A DNA stretch of 64,000 nt from Gracilimonas sp964505215 (GTDB taxonomy: Bacteria; Bacteroidota; Rhodothermia; Balneolales; Balneolaceae). The notes beneath the pieces were generated by a model. That model had not been told where the DNA came from. It did no database searches and saw only the letters and a list, made by a program, of their open reading frames with translations. Numbering within the stretch: the stretch's first letter is position 1; each line of letters starts with the position of its first letter. The DNA lies in NCBI GenBank assembly GCA_964505215.1, contig CAZDGU010000001.1, forward strand, positions 124,001 to 188,000. The letters run 5' to 3'. The position numbers and the translations under genes were made by a program. Positions 44,110 to 52,893 of the stretch are shown one piece after another.

Positions 44110-44658
44110 ATGAGTTTATCTGAATTACACGCAACAACTGTAGTGGGCGTTATCCATAATGGAAAAGCGGCTATTGGCAGCGACGGGCAAGCAACTATGG
44201 ATAAAACCGTAATGAAAAGCACCGTCAAAAAAGTTCGTAAATTATACGATGGCAAAATATTAGCCGGCTTTGCAGGCTCTACTGCCGATGCTTTCACCCT
44301 CTTTGAAAAATATGAAGAGAAGCTGAACGAGTATAACGGAAGCATGGAGCGAGCAGCGGTTGAGTTAGCTAAAGAATGGCGCAAAGATAAGTTTCTGCAA
44401 AAGCTGCAAGCGCTGCTAATTGTAATGAATAACGAGAAGGCTTTGGTTATTTCAGGCCAGGGTGATGTTATTGAACCTGATGATGAAATTGCCACCATTG
44501 GAAGCGGCGGTTCGTATGCACTTTCGGCAGCCCGGGCCATGACCAAACATGCACCAGAATTATCGGCCGCCCGAATCGTTGAAGATGCACTGCACATTGC
44601 AGCCGATATCGATATTTATACGAATCACAACCTTACGATTTTAGAAATTGACGAATAA
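44110..44658 (+). CDS. hslV: ATP-dependent protease subunit HslV
   Basis: A 182-aa proteasome-like peptidase that forms a double hexameric ring and degrades proteins unfolded by HslU. The N-terminal nucleophile is Thr9 in MSLSELHATTVVGV, exposed after removal of a short propeptide. Further family blocks are IGSDGQATMDKTVMKST and the lysine in KVRKLYDGKILAGFAGSTADA, with the SGQGDVIEP and GSGGSYALSAA segments. It is followed directly by hslU, the standard pair. Length and motifs are complete. Confidence 0.96.
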   Translation: MSLSELHATTVVGVIHNGKAAIGSDGQATMDKTVMKSTVKKVRKLYDGKILAGFAGSTADAFTLFEKYEEKLNEYNGSMERAAVELAKEWRKDKFLQKLQALLIVMNNEKALVISGQGDVIEPDDEIATIGSGGSYALSAARAMTKHAPELSAARIVEDALHIAADIDIYTNHNLTILEIDE

Positions 44659-44662
44659 TATT

Positions 44663-46069
44663 ATGTTAACCATTGAAGAAAGAAACTTGACTCCCCAGCA
44701 GATTGTCGCAGAATTGGACAAATATATTGTGGGGCAGAAATCAGCCAAACGCTCCGTTTCCATTGCACTTAGAAACCGCTGGAGAAGGCTGCATTCCGAT
44801 GAAGAAATCAGAGATGAAATTCTCCCCAACAATATTTTATTAATAGGGCCAACCGGTGTGGGTAAAACTGAAATTGCCCGCCGTTTAGCTAAATTGGCCC
44901 ACGCGCCCTTTATGAAAGTAGAGGCATCCAAGTTCACAGAAGTTGGATATGTAGGGCGTGATGTTGAATCTATGATTCGCGATCTCACCGATGTAGCCAT
45001 CAACATGGTGAAGCGCGAAATGCAGGACCGTGTTAAAGAAAAAGCGGCTCACAGAGCTGAAGAACGCATTCTCGACATCTTAATTCCACCGGTTAAAAAA
45101 AGCGGTGTTGGTTTTGGGAGCTCCGCACAAAACGAAGGATTTGACCCCGAAAAAGCCAGCGATGGAGAGTTAAATGAGCGTACCCGAGAACGATTCCGTG
45201 AAAAACTTCGAAATGAAGAACTCGAAGAGCGCGAAATAGAGATTGAGGTGCAATCAACCAAAAACCCCATGATGAAAGTATTTGGCCCGCAAGGGATGGA
45301 AGAAATGGGCATTAACCTCCAAGATATGCTGGGCAATCTGGGGAAAGGCAATAACAAAGCAAAACGAAAGGTTCCCATCAGTGAGGCTCGCGAAATTCTA
45401 ACCGAACAAGAGGCTGAGAAGCTGATTGATCATGAGTCGGCCGTACAGGAAGCCTTGGAGCGCGTACAGAAGCAAGGCATTGTATTTATTGATGAGATTG
45501 ACAAAATTGCGGAGTCTTCTTCCGGCGGTGGAAAAGGCGGCCCCGATGTAAGCCGACAAGGCGTACAGCGCGACCTCCTCCCTATTGTGGAAGGAAGCTC
45601 GGTAAGTACCAAGCATGGAATCGTAAAAACAGACCATATTCTATTTATCGGTTCCGGAGCTTTTCACGTATCTAAACCATCCGATTTAATTCCTGAACTG
45701 CAAGGGCGTTTTCCAATTCGGGTTGAGCTTAATTCGCTCACCGAAAGTGATTTCATAGATATTTTATCTAAGCCTAAAAATGCACTCACCAAACAATACA
45801 TAGCCATGCTAAAAACCGAAGGCGTGTCTATAGAGTTTAATGATGAAGCCATCCGGGAAGTTGCCCGTATAGCTGCAGAAGTAAATGCTTCCGTAGAAAA
45901 CATCGGAGCCCGACGCTTGCACACCATCATGTCTTCTCTGTTTGATGAACTCCTGTTTGCCGTTCCGGACGATATTAACTCCGGCCACATTACCATTGAT
46001 CGAGCGTATGTTGACAAACAACTTACCGGCATCGCAAAAGACAAAGATCTGAGCCACTATATACTTTAA
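44663..46069 (+). CDS. hslU: HslU, ATPase subunit of the HslUV protease
   Basis: A 468-aa AAA+ unfoldase partner of HslV. I use the ATG at 44663 (MLTIEERNLTPQQIVAELD) rather than the TTG at 44648, which lies inside the hslV end; the ATG start matches the family. Walker A is GPTGVGKTEIARR, Walker B is IVFIDEIDKIAE, and the inserted I-domain with charged coiled-coil sequence lies between them (about residues 110-240). The pore motif GYVGRD is present. The C-terminus DKDLSHYIL matches the tail that docks into HslV. It is adjacent to hslV by 4 bases. Confidence 0.96.
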   Translation: MLTIEERNLTPQQIVAELDKYIVGQKSAKRSVSIALRNRWRRLHSDEEIRDEILPNNILLIGPTGVGKTEIARRLAKLAHAPFMKVEASKFTEVGYVGRDVESMIRDLTDVAINMVKREMQDRVKEKAAHRAEERILDILIPPVKKSGVGFGSSAQNEGFDPEKASDGELNERTRERFREKLRNEELEEREIEIEVQSTKNPMMKVFGPQGMEEMGINLQDMLGNLGKGNNKAKRKVPISEAREILTEQEAEKLIDHESAVQEALERVQKQGIVFIDEIDKIAESSSGGGKGGPDVSRQGVQRDLLPIVEGSSVSTKHGIVKTDHILFIGSGAFHVSKPSDLIPELQGRFPIRVELNSLTESDFIDILSKPKNALTKQYIAMLKTEGVSIEFNDEAIREVARIAAEVNASVENIGARRLHTIMSSLFDELLFAVPDDINSGHITIDRAYVDKQLTGIAKDKDLSHYIL

Positions 46070-46233
46070 ATAATACCGTTGCTCTGCCAGCTAAAATATA
46101 GAAAACCGCACATCCCAAATTTTTGGGAGAAAATTTAAAGTAAGATTGTACTATATACTTTTATTTGCTACAATCGTTACCATTGTGCCATTTGCCCTTA
46201 TTTTAGTTAAAGCACTAACACTATTGACGTAAG

Positions 46234-48138
46234 ATGATTTATATGTATCTAAAAAAATTTCTGTACCCCAACATAGTTATACTTCTTCTGCTTGCTGCCC
46301 TCAGGTTTACCGGTGTAGATCCTGTATTACAAACAGAAAACGACGATACTCAAAATCTTACTAAGTACCATCAGGCACAGCGCAGTATTATTGCCAATTA
46401 TTTTAAAGAGCCGGATTTAGATAAAATGTATAAATCCAGCATTATCTATATGGTTAAGGCACTGGAAGATTCTACCCTGGCAATTGCAGACTCTCCAATA
46501 GATACCAGCTTCCGGGAAGTTGATATTAATTCCATTCGCGACTCCTTTTCACGGTTCGAGCAAGCCTACCTTTACATCAGCAACAACAGCCCCGATGCCA
46601 ATATGAGCAAGCTTACCGAAGCGGCTATAAGAGGCATGTTTTCAACCTTAGACCCTCACTCCATTTATATTGAACCCGAAGATAACGAACAGATTCAGGC
46701 AGAGTTTGCCGGAAAATTTCAGGGAATTGGGGTACAGTTTCAGGTTATTGAAGATACCATTACCGTAATTACGGCCATTTCGGGCGGTCCCAGCGATCAG
46801 CTTGGCATCCGCTCCGGCGACCGGATTATTAAAATTGAAGATTCCACCGCCGTCGGCTTTACTAACGAAATGGTTGTAAACAGGCTGCGCGGAGAGAAAG
46901 GCACAAAAGTTAAAATAACGGTTAAGCGCCCTCACACAAAAAATCCCATTAACTTCACCATTGAGCGTGACGATATCCCTCTTTATACCGTTGATACCTC
47001 TTACATGCTGGATGAACACACCGGCTACGTTAAAATTAACCGCTTTGCAGCCACCACCCACGATGAATTTATGCAAGCCGTTAAAGAGCTTGAGAAAAAA
47101 GGGATGAACCGGCTGGTTCTGGACCTTCGCGGGAATCCCGGCGGCTATCTGAGTCAGGCCATTGCCATCGCCGAAGAATTTTTCCCCAGAGGTACCGAAT
47201 TGGTGTCAACCAAAAGCAAAAATGCTCGTTTTAACGGTGAGTACTTCTCCCGTAAAAACGGAGAACTCAAAGATCAACCCGTAATAATATTGGTTAACGA
47301 AGGAGCCGCATCGGCCAGTGAAATTGTTAGCGGTGCCGTTCAGGACCACGATCGAGGATTGATTGTAGGCAAGCGAACTTTTGGAAAAGGACTGGTACAG
47401 CAGCAGTACGAACTTATTGACAAAAGCAGCGTTCGGGTTACTATTTCAAGATACTACACTCCCTCCGGCCGGCTTATTCAAAAACCTTTTGTTGAAGGCG
47501 GTGAGCAATATGCCTACGAAATTTTCCGCAGAGACGATGCCATGGACGATGCATCTGAGTTTATAGATCACGTGCCCGATTCTCTAAAATATACCACTGA
47601 TGCCGGGCGTACCGTATATGGCGGCGGAGGCATTGTTCCTGACTATATTGTTCCGTCTGATACCACCACCTCAGCTTATGTTTACAACTACGCGCTGCGC
47701 GAGCGGGCTTCTTTCGATTACGTTCGTAATTTTTTAGATGACCATGGTGATGAGTTCCGCGGCAAGTGGGGTGATGATTTTGAAACATTCCGGGCAGATT
47801 TTACCTGGCCATCAGAACATGTGGAAGGAATAAAAGGGCTTCTTCAAAAACGTGGAATGGTAATTACCGACACCGTTGATACCCCAAAGTTTGCTAATGA
47901 CTCCCTATTTGTGCCTGTTGGCCACTTTGAGGAAGTTTCTTTTTTACTTGAAGGTAGAATGAAGGCCGAGGTTGCCCGACAGATTTGGGGAATGCAATAC
48001 TTTTATCCAATTATAAATGATGTGTTGGATAAAACACTAAAGGAATCTATGACACTTTGGGATGCCGTAGCCCAGCTGGAAGCACTTGCTAATGGCAAGG
48101 CTAAAGCCCGAATAGGTAATATCGAAAACAGAGATTAA
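46234..48138 (+). CDS. C-terminal processing peptidase (S41 family)
   Basis: A 634-aa protease with a hydrophobic N-terminus (signal or anchor, about residues 7-27), a PDZ domain (about 150-240: GIGVQFQVIEDTITV, GIRSGDRIIKIED) and the S41 catalytic domain. The nucleophile lies in NEGAASASEIVSGAVQD and the lysine base in GKRTFGKGLVQ, the CtpA/Prc-type Ser-Lys pair. The extra C-terminal region of about 150 residues is helical. It acts in the periplasm on protein C-termini or damaged proteins. The gene is separated from hslU by 164 bases, which include a TCCCAAA/TTTGGGA hairpin (46113-46128) that lacks a T run. Confidence 0.9.
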   Translation: MIYMYLKKFLYPNIVILLLLAALRFTGVDPVLQTENDDTQNLTKYHQAQRSIIANYFKEPDLDKMYKSSIIYMVKALEDSTLAIADSPIDTSFREVDINSIRDSFSRFEQAYLYISNNSPDANMSKLTEAAIRGMFSTLDPHSIYIEPEDNEQIQAEFAGKFQGIGVQFQVIEDTITVITAISGGPSDQLGIRSGDRIIKIEDSTAVGFTNEMVVNRLRGEKGTKVKITVKRPHTKNPINFTIERDDIPLYTVDTSYMLDEHTGYVKINRFAATTHDEFMQAVKELEKKGMNRLVLDLRGNPGGYLSQAIAIAEEFFPRGTELVSTKSKNARFNGEYFSRKNGELKDQPVIILVNEGAASASEIVSGAVQDHDRGLIVGKRTFGKGLVQQQYELIDKSSVRVTISRYYTPSGRLIQKPFVEGGEQYAYEIFRRDDAMDDASEFIDHVPDSLKYTTDAGRTVYGGGGIVPDYIVPSDTTTSAYVYNYALRERASFDYVRNFLDDHGDEFRGKWGDDFETFRADFTWPSEHVEGIKGLLQKRGMVITDTVDTPKFANDSLFVPVGHFEEVSFLLEGRMKAEVARQIWGMQYFYPIINDVLDKTLKESMTLWDAVAQLEALANGKAKARIGNIENRD

Positions 48139-48270
48139 CAGCTCTGTTTTCTACTCTTTTGCGAGATAAAAACAAGCATGGCCTCAGCCACGATAAATCA
48201 AACGCTGAAATAATCTTGGCAATCTGACTACCAGCCTCATCAACGCCCATGCTTTTTTCACTTTATACAC

Positions 48271-48460
48271 GGGCGTTGTTTAATATCCCAGATATATTCA
48301 CGAGACTGCCGCGTCGTGCAATCTTTGAGCTTTTCAGCTCAAAGAATAATACTCCTCGCAGAAGAAATCCTTTGCGAGGCGCTGAGCTGCAAAATCACTC
48401 CCGTCATTTCAACCGCCGAAGCAATCTCGGAGAATACGACTACTCACATCATCAACGCCC
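48271..48460 (-). repeat. Intergenic repeat R1, complete copy E
   Basis: A 190-base unit bounded by GGGCGTTG (48271-48278) and CAACGCCC (48453-48460). In its own orientation the second hairpin is CTTTGAGCT/AGCTCAAAG, where copies A and D have CTTTGGGCT/AGCCAAAG; both sides changed together and the pairing is kept. Confidence 0.85.
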
Positions 48461-48480
48461 GCCTTAGCAGCATTTTTGTT

Positions 48481-48680
48481 TTTGAACCGGGATTGGCCGG
48501 AATTTAGGGAATGTGCAGGATTAGCAAAAATAGTTCTCTAAAACACTACAATAATGCGGTCTGTGCAAGGTACTGCTCCGCCGGAGCAGGGTTGTGGAGC
48601 CTACTATGTGCTTTTATACAAACATACCGTCCCGATGGGACGGTATGTTTGTATAAAAAAAGTTAAGCAGCTCGCTGCGC
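48481..48680 (-). repeat. Intergenic repeat R2, copy c
   Basis: The reversed, shorter R2. It has a flush palindrome at 48612-48658 with two perfect 22-bp arms around GAT, ending in T-rich and A-rich flanks. Copies a and b have an extra CTGCTC/GAGCAG hairpin inserted in the same arm. Confidence 0.75.
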
Positions 48681-48683
48681 ATG

Positions 48684-48858
48684 CGGAAGGTGTTAGTGGA
48701 TATGGGCGGCACTGCAATTCCATCTCCGATCTTAATTTAGTTGCCAATCCTGATCACTGTAAACTGCTCCCTGTTCACTGGCCCAGTTGCCATTTATATC
48801 CGTCGGACCGCTTCAAGACGTATTCCGTCAGCCTGATCATATTCAGCGGTCAGACGGG
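48684..48858 (+). repeat. Intergenic repeat R3, copy b
   Basis: It matches 12141-12316 in order and spacing, including GGCACTGCAATTCCAT, CCTGATCACTGTAAACTGC and CAGCGGTCAGACGG. Scattered differences show that the copies are not recent duplicates. Confidence 0.7.
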
Positions 48859-48949
48859 GTTTTAGCTGATAGCTTGAAATACAGCGCTCGGCTTTTAATC
48901 ATTAACAACATTCAACCCGCTTCGGAATAGTTTCAGGCGTCTAATATTA

Positions 48950-50827
48950 TCAATCATCTGAGAAAATATCAGCTATTAGATCACCGTATTTATCAGCTAT
49001 TACGCGGCGTTTGACTTTTAGAGTTGGGGTGATTTCACCGGTTTCTACGGTAAACTCATTGGCCACCAGCCGGAAGTCTCTTACTTTTTCGTGAGAGGCC
49101 AATTCTTTAGAGAATGCACGCAATTCTTTTTTGTAGATGTCCTTAATCTCATCCAGCTTAATAAGCTCCTCGTTGTTAGAAAACTTCAGCCCCTGCTCTT
49201 TGGCAAAAGCTTCAACGGCCTCAAAATCAGGCACTATAATAGCGGCCATATAGCTTTGCCCTTCGCCTACCACCACTATTTGATCAATCCATTTGCTGGT
49301 TTTAAATAAATCCTCGATAGGTCCGGGATAAATATTTTTCCCTCCCGCATTTACAATCATATGCTTAATACGATCGGTAATTTTCAGATATCCGTCTTCG
49401 AATTTTCCTACATCTCCGGTGTGCAGCCAGCCGTCACTGTCAATCATTTCTTTTGTAGCCTTATCATTATTCCAGTAACCTTTCATAATGTTGGGGCCTT
49501 TACACAAAATTTCACCGGCCTCGGAAGTCGTATTATTGGGATAACTCTCCCCGCTTACTTGTGCTAATATTTCGCCATTTTCAAGGTCTTGAATAGCTAC
49601 GGTTATCCCGGGAATAATGGTTCCCACAGCCCCTACTTTTTCTTCCCCGGGTTTGTTAACAGCCATTACCGGTGAGGTTTCCGTGAGCCCATATCCTTGT
49701 AAAATGCCCATTCCTGCACATTTGAAAAATGTATCGATTTCGGGAGGTAACGCTGCCCCGCCCGACACAAACAGCCGAACATGACCGCCCGTGCGCTCCT
49801 TCAGTTTATCAAACACGAGCTTATCTGCTATCTTTTTTTGGAGTGAAACCAAACCCCGCTTTCCTTCAGAATATTTGCGACCGGTCTCTACCGCCCAGTC
49901 AAATATTTTCTTTTTGGTGTCACTGCCTTCTTCCACGCTTTTTGCAATCAGGTTATACATTTTCTCGAACAAGCGCGGAACACTAATCATGATAGTCGGC
50001 TTTACTTCCGGCATGTTTTTGGAAACCGTATCTACACTTTCTGCATAATACACTTCCACACCTGATGAAATCATAGCGTAGTAACCTGCCGTTCGCTCAA
50101 ATGAATGGCAAAGTGGTAAGAACGAAAGCAAACGATCGGTATCATCCCAATAAATATGCTGAGTTGCTGCTTTAACATTGCTCACAATATTGTTATGAGT
50201 AAGCATTGCGCCTTTAGGCTGCCCTGTGGTGCCTGAAGTGTAAATTAAAGTAGCTATATCATCCGGGCGTATTTGCTTGGTATTCTGATCAATTTCTTCC
50301 TTTAGTTTGCCAACCAGTTTACCTCCTTCCAATAGCACATCATCAAACATTTGCACATAATCTTCGTCCATTAAATGCTCCAGCTTAGGAACATCAAAAG
50401 CTATTACATCGGTTAGCTGTTCGCAGTTATCAAATATCTGTACAGCCTTTTTTAACTGAAGACCTGTGGATACAAAAAATATTTTAACGCCAGAGTCATT
50501 CAAAATAAACTCACACTGTGCGGGCGGAAGCGTTGTGTACAGAGAAACATTTATGGCACCTAACAGCTGAATGGCTAAATCTACAACGGCCCATTCATAC
50601 CTGTTTTCACTTAATATGCCTACGCGATCTCCTTTCTCTATTCCTTTATTTTTTAAAAACGCTGCAAGAGAATACACATCATCCGTAATCTGATCCCAGT
50701 AAATAGGTTGGTATTCTGAATTTGGATCAGGTTTGAAGTAAAATTGCGCCTTTTGGGCATGCTTATATTTATGCGAGAGATTGAGAAATAGCTCCGTAAG
50801 TGTCTCAAAAGGAATAACTGTAGGCAT
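48950..50827 (-). CDS. Long-chain acyl-CoA synthetase (AMP-dependent ligase)
   Basis: A 625-aa enzyme that activates fatty acids with ATP and CoA, in the ANL superfamily. The P-loop-like LIYTSGTTGQPKGAMLTHNN, GYGLTETSPV, and the hinge region HTGDVGKFEDGYLKITDRIKHMIV followed by NAGGKNIYP are complete. The length and the long insertion between motifs fit the long-chain FACL/FadD15-like subgroup rather than acetyl-CoA synthetase. It could feed beta-oxidation or lipid synthesis. It is a single minus-strand gene next to the divergent Fur-family gene. Confidence 0.92.
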   Translation of the reverse strand: MPTVIPFETLTELFLNLSHKYKHAQKAQFYFKPDPNSEYQPIYWDQITDDVYSLAAFLKNKGIEKGDRVGILSENRYEWAVVDLAIQLLGAINVSLYTTLPPAQCEFILNDSGVKIFFVSTGLQLKKAVQIFDNCEQLTDVIAFDVPKLEHLMDEDYVQMFDDVLLEGGKLVGKLKEEIDQNTKQIRPDDIATLIYTSGTTGQPKGAMLTHNNIVSNVKAATQHIYWDDTDRLLSFLPLCHSFERTAGYYAMISSGVEVYYAESVDTVSKNMPEVKPTIMISVPRLFEKMYNLIAKSVEEGSDTKKKIFDWAVETGRKYSEGKRGLVSLQKKIADKLVFDKLKERTGGHVRLFVSGGAALPPEIDTFFKCAGMGILQGYGLTETSPVMAVNKPGEEKVGAVGTIIPGITVAIQDLENGEILAQVSGESYPNNTTSEAGEILCKGPNIMKGYWNNDKATKEMIDSDGWLHTGDVGKFEDGYLKITDRIKHMIVNAGGKNIYPGPIEDLFKTSKWIDQIVVVGEGQSYMAAIIVPDFEAVEAFAKEQGLKFSNNEELIKLDEIKDIYKKELRAFSKELASHEKVRDFRLVANEFTVETGEITPTLKVKRRVIADKYGDLIADIFSDD

Positions 50828-50957
50828 ATTGTCTAATTATTTACACGTAGTGTGTTAACTTAAGGGTTGGCTGAAATATACTATTCTTGAAATCAAAAGC
50901 ATGGGTTTCATAAGCAAGTTTACAAGTCGTATATTCAATTGAATTCAAATACATATT

Positions 50958-51464
50958 ATGGCACATCCAGCAAGCGAAGATACGGTTCATTTAGTTAAAG
51001 AAATTTTCCGCTCCTATCTTAAAGAGCGAAATCAACGTCAAACCCCTGAGCGTTTTATGGTTTTGGAGGAAATTTACACCGCCGATGGCCATTTCGACGC
51101 TGATGATATTTATTTCCACATGAAAGAAACGGGGACGCGTGTTTCGCGCGCTACCGTTTATAACACCTTAGATCTGCTCGTAGAATGTGGATTGGTACAG
51201 CGCCAGCAGTTTGGAAAAAGCCAATATTATTACGAGCGCGCTTATGCTTACCAGCAGCACGATCATATTATTTGTCGAAAATGCGGACATGTTTTGGAGT
51301 TTTGTGACCCCCGTGTGGGCGAAATCCAGCGCATGCTTGCAGAAATTCACGACATGGAAATAGACGGACATTCTCTCCATTTTTACGGACACTGTACCGA
51401 TGAAAAAGCTTGTAAGGAGCGCCAGGAGAACGAAGACAAAGTAACGCCCCTTAGAAGTAACTAA
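50958..51464 (+). CDS. Fur-family transcriptional regulator
   Basis: A 168-aa metal-dependent repressor. The winged helix (residues about 20-90) includes RQTPERFMVLEEIY and VSRATVYNTLDLLVECGLV. The dimer domain has the metal ligands HDHIICRKCGHVLEF and HSLHFYGHC. The structural zinc pair is C-x-x-C (CRKC) followed by a widely spaced second pair (CTDEKAC). Whether it senses iron, zinc or peroxide cannot be decided from these residues. A 12-base palindrome ATTCAATTGAAT (50933-50944), just before the ATG, could be an autoregulatory site, but its match to known boxes is weak. Confidence 0.9.
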   Translation: MAHPASEDTVHLVKEIFRSYLKERNQRQTPERFMVLEEIYTADGHFDADDIYFHMKETGTRVSRATVYNTLDLLVECGLVQRQQFGKSQYYYERAYAYQQHDHIICRKCGHVLEFCDPRVGEIQRMLAEIHDMEIDGHSLHFYGHCTDEKACKERQENEDKVTPLRSN

Positions 51465-51475
51465 AGCCAATTCTG

Positions 51476-52879
51476 TTAGTAGGTTTTATAAATTTCCCAC
51501 AATACTTTTTCCATTTCGGTTTTAACCACGCTTGAGGAAGAAACGTAGTGGTTGTTCATAAAAGAAAACATCAGTTTGGTGCCTTTTTCTGTAATGATGA
51601 AACCGCTTAAACAATGATTATTGTTGAGTGTCCCCGTTTTTGCAAATACGTAGGGCATTCCCTCATCACGATGTGCGTACCAGCTTCGGATAGTTCCGGA
51701 TTTCCCTCCTGCAGGAAAGTGGCGTAACATGGTTCCATCGTCCTCAAACTCAGCATCAATCAGCTTAAGCAGCTCTACCATATTGCCGGGCGTAAATAAA
51801 TTATACCGGGAAAGTCCGGATCCATCTCTCCACACCGGCTCTTTCTCAAATTCACTGAAAAATTGTGAACTTACTTCCTGAATTACTGTACGTGAATTCA
51901 TAGGTAAATTATTTTCTGCGGCTATATTAAACAGCAGTTGTTCGGCTAAAAAGTTATCGCTGGGCTGCAGCATTCGCGTTAGCACCGTGTCTTTATGAAT
52001 ACCATACAGCTTTTCGGTTGCTTGCGACTTGGGCCGATCTACGTATTCTACCGTCCGCTTGAGCGTATCAGATAACAACTCAGTAATAAGGGCCGGGGTG
52101 TAGTGATAAGGGCGCGTAATGGTGTACGTGGTGGTGTCTGAAGCCGGATTGTACTTAAATGTATTATCGGCAAATCCTCTATACAAAAAGGGAATTTCTT
52201 TTGCCTTACGTTGCTCAGCTGGTTCTATATGCTGATTAAAAAGTGCGGGGTGAATATCGAGCCCACCATTTTTAGGGCGAATCCGAACCTGATTAATTTC
52301 TTCTACTTCCATTTCTATCACGTTCCCGTACATAGGAAATGGAGTTCTTTCTGCAGAATATGAATTCTGATAATCACTCCACGCCCAACCCGGACCTAGC
52401 ACCTCATCTTCGAACTGATGGTCGGAATAGTAGATGTTTAGTGAGGAATTTTTGAGGAATTCAAAAGCAGTGGAATCCTCAAATTCGGGATGTAAAAAAG
52501 CGGGATATCCGGTTCCCCAGATTATAAGAGAGTCGTTTTGAATGCTGTATTCCAATGCAGGCAGTCGGTCGGGCAGCATTTTGAGCGATGCATAAAAAGT
52601 GTAAAGCTTGGTATTGGAAGCCGGTGTAAAGTATTTATCTCCATTTTGTTGATACAAAATGCTGTCTTCCTGCGGATTGTAAAGCATAAAGCCCGTAAAG
52701 TTACTATTAAAAACTTCAGAGCCTGAAACTAATTCTGCTATCGGGTTTTCTGATTTCTGAGCAACCGGCGGTTTGTCCGGCTTTACTTTTGAATCATCAA
52801 CCAGCTTATCGGTTTGGCAGGAAGAAATCACAAACAAAGCGATAAGTAAAGCAATAGAAAATCGAAAAGAGGATAGCAT
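51476..52879 (-). CDS. D-alanyl-D-alanine carboxypeptidase, S13 (DacB/PBP4-type)
   Basis: A 467-aa lipoprotein (MLSSFRFSIALLIALFVISSC lipobox) of the S13 penicillin-binding family, acting on peptidoglycan in the periplasm. The three active-site motifs are present: SNTK in PASNTKLYTF, SDN in QPSDNFLAEQ, and KTG in FAKTGTLNNN. It trims D-Ala from stem peptides or cuts cross-links. The ftsX gene lies upstream in the same direction after 14 bases, which suggests co-transcription. It converges on the Fur-family gene with an 11-base gap and no visible terminator. Confidence 0.88.
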   Translation of the reverse strand: MLSSFRFSIALLIALFVISSCQTDKLVDDSKVKPDKPPVAQKSENPIAELVSGSEVFNSNFTGFMLYNPQEDSILYQQNGDKYFTPASNTKLYTFYASLKMLPDRLPALEYSIQNDSLIIWGTGYPAFLHPEFEDSTAFEFLKNSSLNIYYSDHQFEDEVLGPGWAWSDYQNSYSAERTPFPMYGNVIEMEVEEINQVRIRPKNGGLDIHPALFNQHIEPAEQRKAKEIPFLYRGFADNTFKYNPASDTTTYTITRPYHYTPALITELLSDTLKRTVEYVDRPKSQATEKLYGIHKDTVLTRMLQPSDNFLAEQLLFNIAAENNLPMNSRTVIQEVSSQFFSEFEKEPVWRDGSGLSRYNLFTPGNMVELLKLIDAEFEDDGTMLRHFPAGGKSGTIRSWYAHRDEGMPYVFAKTGTLNNNHCLSGFIITEKGTKLMFSFMNNHYVSSSSVVKTEMEKVLWEIYKTY

Positions 52880-52893
52880 AGAGTTTTATTTAA

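Larger units (their letters stand above)
48139..48949. other. Intergenic repeat mosaic after the S41 protease
   Basis: No gene is supported in 811 bases. They contain R1 copy E (48271-48460), R2 copy c with a 47-base palindrome (48481-48680) and R3 copy b (48684-48858). The first 100 bases include another R1-edge CAACGCCC (48241-48248). Both flanking genes end here. Confidence 0.7.

Noticed and set aside
46113..46128. Terminator after hslU
   Set aside because: TCCCAAA/TTTGGGA folds, but it is not followed by a T run, so it is not called.
50933..50944. Fur or PerR box before the Fur-family gene
   Set aside because: A 12-base palindrome is present, but it does not match the usual GATAATGATAATCATTATC or TTATAATNATTATAA boxes well enough to call it.
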